DNA of 64,000 nt from Flavobacterium sp. J49 (GTDB lineage Bacteria > Bacteroidota > Bacteroidia > Flavobacteriales > Flavobacteriaceae): the NCBI RefSeq assembly GCF_011742145.1, contig NZ_JAAQQU010000099.1, positions 218,955 to 282,954 on the forward strand. The letters run 5' to 3'. The position numbers were made by a program, and so were the translations under genes. The number at the start of each line of letters is the position of its first letter. Within the stretch, counting starts at the first letter, position 1. The notes under the pieces are model-generated. The model ran no database searches. It saw only the letters and a program-made list of their open reading frames with translations, and had not been told where the DNA came from. Shown piece after piece: positions 51,901-63,900 of the stretch.

Positions 51901-54900
51901 TTGCTTCAACAAGTGGTATTGCTTCAAGCTCTACTGTTAATGGAACTTATGATCTTGTAGGAGGAATTAATCCAACCATAGTGGCGGGTACCAGTATTCA
52001 ATCTACAGCACCGGCAGCAACCAGCTTACCGGGATTCTTCGCTATAGGAACTAGAGCCGTTAGCATGTCGTATGTTTCAAGTACTACAACACAAGCCTCA
52101 ACCGCTTTCTGTTTGGCATCTTCAACAAATCAACAGATATTGGGTGTTCAAATTGTTACAGTTGGAAATGCAAATCCATTAGTTTTATCTAATTTAAATT
52201 TCAATACGACTGGAAGTACTAATGCAAGTGATATAGCAAAAGCAAGAGTATTTTACACAGGAACTAGCAATACTTTTGCCACTACAACTCAATTTGGTGC
52301 AGATATCACTTCACCTTCCGGATCCTTTACCGTAACTGGCTCAGCATCTTTGGCAGAAGGCACAAATTATTTCTGGTTGGTATATGATGTAGCTCCTACA
52401 GCTACAGTAAACAATGTTTTAGATGCTCAATGTGTAAGTGTTGATTATGGAACCGTTCAAACACCAACGGTAACTGATCCGACAGGAACAAGAACTATCA
52501 AAGCACAATTGAATGGAACCTATTTGATTGGTGCGTCTCAATCTTCACCAAACTTTACTAGATTGACAGATGCAATTACTGAATTAAACACCTATGGGGT
52601 TAGCGGTCCGGTAGTTTTCATTTTGCAATCGGATTATTCTAGTACAACTGAAACTTTCCCGTTGGTTGTGAATGCAATCTCGGGTTCAAGTGCTGTTAAT
52701 ACTTTAACTATTAAACCGGCGACTACTGCAACTATTAGTGGTTCAGTGGGTTCAGGTGCGCTACTTAGACTGAACGGTGCCGATTATGTTACCATTGATG
52801 GAAGCAATAGTGGTGGAACAGACAGAAGTTTGACTATTACTAATACATCAACTAGTTCTCCAACTGCAATTTCGTTAATAAGTTTAGGAACAGGTGCAGG
52901 TGCCACTAATAATACAATTAAAAATTCTATAATAAGCACAGGAACCAAAACTTCCAGCTACGGTATTGCTTTAGGTGGTTCAACACCGGGTAACGCTGGA
53001 GATGATAATGATAATAACACTATTCAGAATAATGTAATCACATTGGCTAATATTGCAGTTTTCTCAAGTGCAAATGCAACCGGTGTGACTGACAACTTGC
53101 TAATAACTCAAAATACACTGGGTACTTTAGTTTCTGCAAGTGCATTAAATACAAATGCCATTAATCTTGTACAAGCGAATTCAGCAACCATTTCTTTGAA
53201 TGAAGTTTTAGGAATAACTCAAAGTTCAAGTTTTGATGCGATTAGTTTAGGAGCAGGTGTTACCAATACAAGAATCACGAGAAACTCAATTCATGACTTG
53301 ATTAATAATGGAACTAATAGGTCTTCTGGTATTGGTTTGGCCACCGGAAACGCGGCAAATATTACAATAGACAATAACGTATTTTACAACATTATTAGTA
53401 ATGGTACCGGTGGTCTCGGCTTCTCTACATCAGGGATTTATACCAGTGCCGGAACAGGTTTCAATATTTATTATAACAGTATCAATATGAGCGGTGATAG
53501 AGATGCAGTGGCCACAACTAAACCATCATCTGTATCTTCGGCTATTATGATTAATAACTCCTCTGCGGCAAATCTTGATATACGCAATAACATTTTAGCT
53601 AATACTCAAACAGCTACAACTAATCAACCTAAATCATATGCTATTTATAGTACAGCAGCCAATACTGCTTTTACAAACATCAATAACAATGACTATTTTG
53701 TAAGTGGAGCGCAAGGAGTTTTAGGTTTCTTAACTTCTGACAGAACAGATTTAGCGGCTATCCAAACTGGTTTTGGCCAAAACACAAACTCTATTACCGG
53801 AAACCCTTTATTCAATTCTACAACTAGCTTAATTCCTCAAACAGGAAGCCCTGTAATTGGAACTGCTACTCCTATTGGAGGAATAACTATCGATTTAATT
53901 GGTACAACTAGAAATGCTTCAACACCTTCAATAGGTGCTTATGAACAAGCAATCGATTTAGTGGGGCCAACAATCAGCTTTACCGCACTAACCAATAATT
54001 GTGGTAGTGGTGACAGAACTTTAACTACTACCATAACTGATGCTACTGGTGTACCAACCTCTGGTGCAGGATTGCCGGTATTGTATTGGAGAATTGGCGC
54101 AGGCTCATACACTTCAAGTACAGCTACGTATGTATCAGGAAACACCTATAACTTTACATTGGGTTCTGGTTCTGCCATTAGTGATGTTATCTCCTATTAT
54201 ATTGTTGCTCAAGATACCGCAGGTACTCCAAATACTAGTGTCTTTCCTTCTGCTGGTGCCTCTGGATTCAGTATCAATCCACCGGCAGTTTCAACCCCAC
54301 CGACAACACCAAGCAGTTATACTAATTTAAATACTTTATCAGGCACCTACACTGTTGGTTCCGGAGGTAACTATGCTACTTTAACTGCTGCAGTTGCAGC
54401 TTACAATTCATCTTGTCTGACAGGTTCGGTAACATTTAATCTTACCGACACTTCCTACAGCACAAATGAAACTTTCCCAATCGTTATAAATTCTAATGTA
54501 AGTTCTAGTGTTACCAACACCTTAACTATAAAACCGGCAACTACTGCCACTATTAGTGGTACTGTAGGCACCGGAGCCCTACTAAAATTAAACGGTGTAG
54601 ATTATGTTACCATTGATGGAAGCAATAGCGGTGGAACAGATAGAAGTTTAACTTTCCTTAATACCAGCACAGCATCCTCTGGGAATGCTGTTGTGTGGAT
54701 TGCAAGTGCCTCTGCTTCTGATGGAGCTACAAACAATACTATTAAAAACTGTGTTATTACAGGAAACTCAAAAACAACAACTTTTGTTGGAATATTTTCC
54801 GGTAGCGGAAGTACCATCAGCACAAGTGGATTATCTTTAGCGGCCAATAATAACAATACTATTCAAAACAACTCCATCGGAAGTTGTCAGTATGGTATAT

Positions 54901-57900
54901 TTTCTTTCGGAGTTTCAACTTCTACCAAAAATAATGGAACTGTAATCAAACAAAATTTACTTAATGGTTCAGGTGCAGCTTCGTTGAATGTTGGTGGAAT
55001 TTTTGCCCGAAATGAAAATGGTATTCTAATTACTGAAAATAAAATTGAGAACATCACCGGATCATCAGCAGTTTATGGTGTCAATCTTGGTGTTAATACA
55101 TTTAACACATATTCCCCAGGAACAACTGATGAAGTTACCGGTGCTACTATTAGCAAAAATACACTTACCAGCATTACTACAAGTTCAGGAAGCTCTTGTT
55201 TTGGTATAGTGGTTTGTCCTGCAACCTCGGGAACTACTCAAATTTCGAACAACAGCATTGCTGCGATAAACGGAAATGCTTCACCAAGTGATTTTACTGC
55301 AGGTATCTATGTTGGCGGTGGAACAGGTTCTACAACTCAAGTATACTACAATAGTGTTTCAATGTCAGGAAGCGGAACAAGAACTTCACCAAGTACCGCA
55401 TTAGCTATTGGTGGTTCAAATCCTATTGTTGATGTAAAAAACAATGCCTTATACAATATCTCAACAGCTTCAGGAACTTTGAGTGCTACAATTGCATCTT
55501 ATGCATTTACTACTGCCAGTACAACTTTCAGTAATCTTAGCTTTAATTATAACTCTTTGTTTACTTCAGGGGCTTATTCTCGATTTGCAGGAACAGGAAG
55601 TACATCATCTCCAACTATTCAAGCTGACTTGAACGCTTTAAATACTGCTATTGGTGGCGGAGCAAATTCAATTTCAGCTAATCCATTATTTACATCTACG
55701 ACTAATTTAATACCGGCACTTGGCACTACATTGTCTGGAGCCGGAACACCTTTAGCTGTTCTTGTAGATATAAATGGCATATCAAGAAATGCAACAACTC
55801 CTTTTATCGGAGCTCATGAACAATCAGTGGATTTAGTTCCTCCAACAATCACATATACTCCTTTAACCAATACTTGTACTCCGGGTGCCAGAACCATCAC
55901 AGCTACCATTACTGATACGAGTGGAATTCCAACCTCAGGAGTAGGTTTACCGGTATTATATTGGAAAGCAAATAATGGTAGTTACAATGCTGTAACAGGA
56001 ACAAACACATCAGGAGACTTATACGATTTTACAATAGGAACAGGCTCAGTGGCCGGTGATGTAATTTCCTACTATATTGCTGCTCAAGATAATTCTGCTA
56101 ATGTCAATGTAGCGGTTTCACCTGCAACTGGTGCATCAGGGTTTACTACCAATCCACCGGCAGCAGGAACACCTCCAACAACTCCAAACACCTATACTAA
56201 TAACATTACATTGTCTGGCGTATATACTGTTGGTACAGGAGGAAATTATACCACATTAACTTCAGCAATTGCCGCTTATAATTCGGCTTGTTTGAGCGGA
56301 GCTGTTACCTTTAGTTTAACTGATTCTTCTTATTCAAGTGCTGAAACATTCCCACTTAGTATCAATGTAAACACCTATGCCAATGCAACAAATACATTGA
56401 CTATCAAACCAGCAACTGGTATTGTTAGTAGTATAAGTGGTTCTAATGCTACTGCTATCTTCAATTTGAATGGAGTTAAATATCTAACAATTGACGGTTC
56501 AAATACTGTTGGTGGTACAACTAAAAATTTAACCATCAGCAATACCAATACTTCCGGTACTACAATTACCTTCATTAATGAAGCTTCTAACAACAATATT
56601 AAAAATTCAATTTTAAATGGGGTTAGTACAGCAACCACTAGTGGTGTTATCTTATTAAGTACTACAACAGGTACGGACGGGAATGATAATAATACTATTC
56701 AAAACAACGATATTTCCGGGGGTGCTACCGCTACAGGTGTTGGTATCACTAATGCAGGTACTGCCACAAACAGTACTACTAAAAATTCAGGAAATATCAT
56801 AAGCAACAATAATATCTTTAACTTCTCTGTCAATGGTATTAGAGAAGGTGGTGGTACTCTTGGGACTGTTTACAGTGGTAATAACATTTACGAAGTAGCC
56901 ACTCAAACCACTGCTTTAATAGGAGCATTATTTAGAACCACTACTTTAGAAGGTTTCACTTTTACCGGGAACAAAATCTATGATTTAAAAACAAGTGCAA
57001 CTACAAGTGTATATGGTATTCATTTAGTAAATATGCAAACCGGCTCAACAGGAACCATAACAAACAATATGATTTCACTTGACGCCACAACTCCATTAAC
57101 GGTTTATGGTATATTTGACGAAGCGGGTACCGGAAGGCTTTTTGATATTTACAACAATACAATTGCTATTTCAGGTACTGTTTCAGGAGCTAGTAATTCT
57201 GCTGCCTACTATTATAGTATTGCAAGTACTACCAATTTCAAAAACAATATTTTAAGCAATACAAGAAACGGTGGAACCGGTAAACATTATGCTTTACGAT
57301 CTATAGCCACTGTAACCAGTTTAACTTCTGATTATAACGATTTGTATGTAGGAGCCGGTACCGGTAATGTTTTAGCAACTAATACAACTGCTGATCAAAC
57401 CTCATTAAGTGCTTGGCAAACAGCAACTTCAAAAGATACAAACTCAGCTAACGTTCTTCCAGTATTTACATCTGTAACTGATTTGCACATCGCAACTTCC
57501 AGCGTAGGTTTGGATAATTTAGGAACGCCTATTGCTACTGTTACTACAGATATTGATGGAGAAACCAGAAATCTTACTACTCCTGATTTAGGAGCTGATG
57601 AATTTACTATACCGGTTTGTATAACTGCCAATGGCGGTACAGCTACAGGCAGCGCGCAGTTCTGTACTTCAGGGACTCCAAGTATTGCCGCTAGTGGATA
57701 TTCTTTCGGTTCAGGCACTACCTACCAATGGTATTCTTCTACCAATGCTGCAGATTATCCAAATGCCGGGACAGCAATTTCCGGACAAGTAAACCCTTCA
57801 GTGTTAACAACTAGTGCAATTAGTACAACCAGTTATTATTGGTTACGTGTTACCTGTGGAACAGACAGTTCAACTGCAAATTCAAATTTGGTAACCATAA

Positions 57901-60900
57901 CAATAAATACGCCGGCTACATTTACTGCAAGTGCAGCACAATCAAGCATTTGTAGTGGTGGTTCCGGAACAACATTAACCGCTTCGGGAGGAGCTTCTTA
58001 TACATGGACTTCAAACCCTTCCGGATTTACTTCGACGTCAGCTACACCGTCTGTCAATCCTTCGGTAACAACAACTTATACTGTAAATGGAATAGACACT
58101 AATGGATGTACGGCAAATCCGGGTACAGTAACAGTAACGATTGTTGAAACACCAAGTGCAGTGTCAGTATTATCAAGTGCCAGTCAGGTATGTAGTGGCA
58201 GTGCAGTTACTTTATCAGCTAATGGTGGTTTGGTTAATTCAACTAATCAAACTATCTATAGTGAAAGCTTCACAAGCGATTTGGGCACATTTACAACAGT
58301 TAATAGCTCAACAACTACTGCTCAAGATTGGACAGCAAGAGCAAACGGTTATGTTTATACTTCTACTTATACTTTTAGTGGTTCAACAGGTGGTTTTGTT
58401 TTAGCTAATTCTGATGTTGGAGGATCATTTAGTGCTTTTACAAACACTCAATTAATATCAGCATCATTTAACACAACCGGTTATACCAATTTATCATTAC
58501 AATTTAATGAATATTTAAATAACCCAAATACTGCAGCTGCCGTTGAAATTTCAGATGATAATTTTGCTTCAGTTACTGTTCTGCGTAATGACATAGTAAC
58601 CGATTTAGGAACCCCATCGGCATTTAATGCAACAACGATTGCAATTCCTGCACAATTCATAAACAAAACTAACGTAAAAGTCAGATTCAGATATGAAGGA
58701 AATTGGAGTTGGTTCTGGGCAGTTGATGAAGTTAAAGTTAAAGGTGATGCTTCTTTAAGTGCCCCAACTACTTGGACCGCATCAGCAGGTACTCTTTATA
58801 CCTCATTATCGCCTGATGTGGCCTATGTAAACGGTTCAAATGCGACAACAGTATACGCTAAGCCAACTGCAAATACAACTTATACCGTTACTGCTAGCAA
58901 TAACGGATGTACAGCAACTGGTAATACTACCGTTAACGTAACTGCTTTACCTAGTTTTACCGTGGCTCCTATTACCATTTGTAAAGGACAAACAGGAACT
59001 TTAACAGCAGTGTCTTCGGGAAGTAATTCTTACTCTTGGGCACCAGTTGGTGGCGGTGCTACTTTAACAGGTAATCCGCGAACTGTTAGTCCAACTGTTA
59101 CAACTACCTACAATGTAACTGCTACCAGTAACGATACTACCCCGGCATGTCAAAATACCCAACAAGTAGTCGTTACAGTTAACGACCCAGGTACAATTGA
59201 TTCAATAACACCGTCACGAACTGTAGCTCCGGATCAAGCTACTACTTTTGTAGTAACTACTACCGGGGGAACAAATTTAACTTACAGATGGCAAGTCAAT
59301 AACAATGTTGACGGTTGGCAGTTCTTAACTAATGATTATGTGGATGAAAACACAGGTAATTATCTAGGTGTTAATACCGCTACATTAAGTCTTCAAAACA
59401 TTACCTTAGCGTTTGATACATATCGCTACAGATGTATTGTGAAAAGTGATAATCCTTGTACTGACATGATTTCAGAAGAAGGTACATTAAACGTAACTTC
59501 AACAGGATTTATTACCCAACCTGCAAATGTTACTTTATGTGGGGATTCGAGCACTCAGTTCAGTGTCGTAACGTCAGGCGATGAACCTTATAACATACAA
59601 TGGCAAATAAGTACCGACAACGGTGCAAACTTCACGGATATCGTTGATGGTTTTGATGCCTTGACAGGTCTTACCTTTACTGTTGCTCCGGTTGATGACT
59701 TGGCTGCCAAAACGCTGAATGTTTCAGGTATAACAGCAACCCATAATAACTATCAATTCAAATGTCAATTAGACTTCTTCCTAGATAGTGCAATTGCAAC
59801 ATTAACAGTAAATACCCCTATTTCGGTTGTAACTGATTTATCAACAGCGACTGTTAACTTGTGTAGAGTTTCTAACACCAGCAACTTAACCCTACAAACA
59901 GCCGGTTCGGTATCATCGGTAGTGTGGAAATATTCTACAGTACCAAACCCTGCCGACTGGACAGCATTGCCGTCAGTAACCAATAATACACCTGCTGGTA
60001 CAACTTATACCGCTACAAACCCTACTGCGAATAATTATAATTTAGCTGTAGCGACATCCGCTACTACACCAGTTGGAAATTATTATTATAAAGCAATTAT
60101 TATAGGCAGTGGTTCAGGACCTGGAAAATGTACTGATTTACAATCCAATATGGCTACTATAAGCATCCATCAACCGGTGGTTGCCGTTACTCCTAATTCT
60201 GCGACTTATTGTAGTCCGGGTACAAGCGTAACACTTACTGCAAGTGGAGCAAGTACTTACTCTTGGTCACCAAGTACGGAATTAGACACTAACACCGGCG
60301 CCACAGTATTGGCTACACCTTCAAGCAATACTACTTATACCGTAACAGGAACAGATACATTTGGATGTACTAACACTGCTACAGCTACTGTTAACTATTC
60401 TGATTCAATAACCGTTACAGCTTCAAATGCTACTGCACTATCCTGTCCGGGTTCTACTGTACAGCTTAATTCTGCGACATCAACTGTAAACTCAACGACT
60501 CAGACATTTTTGAATCCTTCAACAGATGGAGGTTTTGAATCGGGCACAACTTTCCCATTGAATGGATGGAATGTTATCAATGGAACTAATAACCAATGGA
60601 ATGTTGGTACTTCTGCCGGAGTTCAAGCAGGTACAAATGCTGCGTTTGTAGGAGCTAACAATGTTGCTACTGGTATTGCTAGTGTGAATCACTTCTATCG
60701 AGATATTGTAATTCCGGCTGGATTAAATAATATTTCTTTGAGTTTTTATTTGAAAATGGCAATTACAGATGATACGTTTGATTATTTGTATGTGTATGCA
60801 ACTACAACTTCACGTACACCGGTAGCTGGTACAGTGCCTTCAACGGGTTATACGCAAGTATTTTCAAATACTGCTACCGTATACAGTAACTATACATTAC

Positions 60901-63900
60901 GAACAGTAACATTACCAAATTCTTTGGCAGGAACTACAGTACGTTTAGTGTTCACCTATAAATCAGATTCTGCAGCACCGTTCTCTGCTCCTGCAGTTGA
61001 TAATATTTCAATTACAGGAACACCAGCAGTTAACTATACTTATGCTTGGACTTCTACTCCTACTGGATTTACTTCAAGTTTGCAGAATCCTACAGCTACC
61101 CCAACAGTTGCAACTACTTATAACTTAACAGTTACATCTCCTAGCGGCTGTTCGGCTACTTCATCTGTATTAGTGAATGTGTTAACTCAATCGCCAACAA
61201 TTACTACGCAACCTTTGGCTTCTACAAAATGTCAAGGCCAGACTGCTACATTTACAGTAGCGGCAACTAGTGTAGTGTCGCCTATTTCTTATCAATGGAG
61301 AAAAGATGGTGTACCGTTGATTAACGGAACAGGAATATCGGGTGCTACTACTACAACTTTAACGTTAACAGGCGTTACCGCTGCAAGTGCCGGAAACTAT
61401 GATGTGGTTGTAACAGTATGTAGTTCATTAAGTACAACTAGTAATGCTGTTGCTTTGGTGGTTAATTCACTGCCAACAGTAACGGTTACACCAAATAGTT
61501 CATCCTACTGTTCTCCTACCGGAACTGCGGTAACACTTACTGCCGGTGGAGCGTCTAGCTATACATGGTCTCCGTCAGCCGGATTATCAAATACTACAAC
61601 GAGTATCGTCAATGCAAGTCCAACAACTTCGCAAACTTATACCGTAACCGGTACTGATGGAAATGGTTGTACAAATACAGCTACTTCAACAGTCACTGTA
61701 TTCCAAAGCCCGGTTATTACTAGCTTAACAGCGACTCCATCTACGGTTTGTAGCGGTTCGGATTCACAATTATCAGCAACAACAAACTCACCTGCTTCCA
61801 ATTATATTTACACCAGCAGTACCGGTCAATCATTGTTAACGATTACTTCGCCAACAACAGTAACTACTGTAACATCAGGAACTAATGATGATGGTTATAT
61901 CACTGTTAATCCATCGTTTACATTCAATTACACCGGGATTAATTATACTTCTTTCAGTGTTGGAACAAACGGCTATATAGTGCTTGGTGGAAATTCATCA
62001 ACTGTACCGTCAAGTCTTACTTCGATTTCAGGAAATGTAATTTATGCCTTTGGTAGAGATGGAAATCTTAATACAAACAATGGTGGTGACTTAACACATG
62101 GTCCTGCTGCCGGAGGAAAATATGTTTTCCAAATGAATAAATATGCAGGAGCAGGAAGTGGCGGAACCAGTGCTACTACCTATATAACTTACCAAATAGT
62201 GTTATGGGGAGCAAGCAGTTCACAACCTGGTAAAATAGATATCATTTACGGAACAAATGCCGGAACACCTGTATCTGCCGGAACAATTGGTATCAGAGAT
62301 ACCGCAGGTAGCTATTTAAATGGCGTGAACGGTTCTACATCTTCAACTACAACTGCCGCCGCATGGCCTGCTCCCGGACAAATGTACTCATTTGAAATAC
62401 CGGTAACATCTTACTCATGGTCACCTAGTACTTTCCTCAACAATAGTACTATCGCTAATCCATTAGCAACCGGTGTGACTGCAACAACTCAATATGTTGT
62501 GACTGCCACAAGAAATGGATGTACGGCTAATGCTGATGTTACAGTTGTTGCAACGCCTAGACCAACGGCAACTATCAGCGGAACAACAACGCTATGTAGA
62601 AATGGCGCACCAGCACCAATAGTAACCTTTACGGGTGCTAATGGTACTGCACCATATATCTTTACTTATAAACTCAATGGCGGAAGCAATCAAACTATTT
62701 CAACTATCGGAAGCAATAGTACTGTTTCAATAACTATCCCAACCACAACAGCTGGTGTATTTAGCTATTCATTGGTAAGTGTTCAAGATAGTACTGCTGC
62801 GGCTTGTTCTCAAACACAATCGGGAACAGCAACTGTTACTGTAGTAGAAAATATTACTTACTACCGTGATGCTGATAATGACGGTTATGGAAATGCAGCT
62901 ATTTCTATAATTTCTTGTAATGCTTCTGAACCGGGTTATGTAACCAACAATACTGATTGTAATGATGCTGTTGCAAGTATAAATCCTGGGGTTCCTGACA
63001 TTAACTTCAATAATTTTGATGAGAATTGTAACAACAACTTGTTCGATGGTCATGCACCGGTAGTGGTAAATATAACCACCCCAAGTGGTGCTTTAGCTTT
63101 AATGACTAGTACTATTACTTGTTCGGTAGCGACCAATACAACTCCTTATTCAGGAAGTTCAGTATTGTATCGCTTTAAAGTAACCAGAACAGCTCCGACT
63201 TTGGCTGTAGAATATATCAACAGTACGACAAGAACGTTTGCTATATCTCAATTGGCCATTGCGGCACACTCCGCTACTTACGAGGTACAAGCTACGGCTA
63301 TCGTAAACGGGGAAGAGCAACCTTACAATGGTAATACAGCCACTTTTACTACGCCTGCTGCACCGGTTATTCAGTTAGTTTCTCAAGTAGTTACGAACCA
63401 ATGTAACCAGACTTTGGCTACGATTAACTCTTATATCTATGCCAATAACAGCACTATGTATAATAATGCACAGATTGTTGAATTTGAAGTAGAGCGATAC
63501 GAAAACAATATATTGACACATACACAAGTTTACAGTACAAATGTTCCCTACTTTAAATTGAGTTCATTGTCTATACCTGTAACTTACGGAACGCTTTATA
63601 AAGTTAGAGTACGTTACGGATATAACAGCTATGGTAGCGAAATCAGATCCAATTACAGTACCCAATGTAATGTTACTACACCAAGCATGCCTTTAGCTCA
63701 AGTAGCAGCTTCACAATGTGGTCAGGAATTGGCTTCAATCAATTCTTTTGTATATGCCTCAGGTAATCTTGGAAGTGCCAATTTGTATGAATTTAGAGTT
63801 ACTCGTATTCCTCACCTTGGAGATGCTCCGGTAACCGTTACTCAGGAAACCATTCAAAGAATTGTGCCTTACTTTAGATTGACCATGTTGACCAACTTAT

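Noticed and set aside
52500..57600. CRISPR array or mobile element in the repetitive right part
   Set aside because: The repeats are in frame, protein-coding and 1.4-1.9 kb long; no short direct repeats with equal spacers, no cas gene and no transposase.
62769..63053. 94-codon minus-strand frame near the right end
   Set aside because: Antisense of the giant gene's MopE-like region; composition (many Ile, Thr, Ser) reflects the complementary repeats. The same applies to the other 60-107-codon minus frames between 49000 and 63100.
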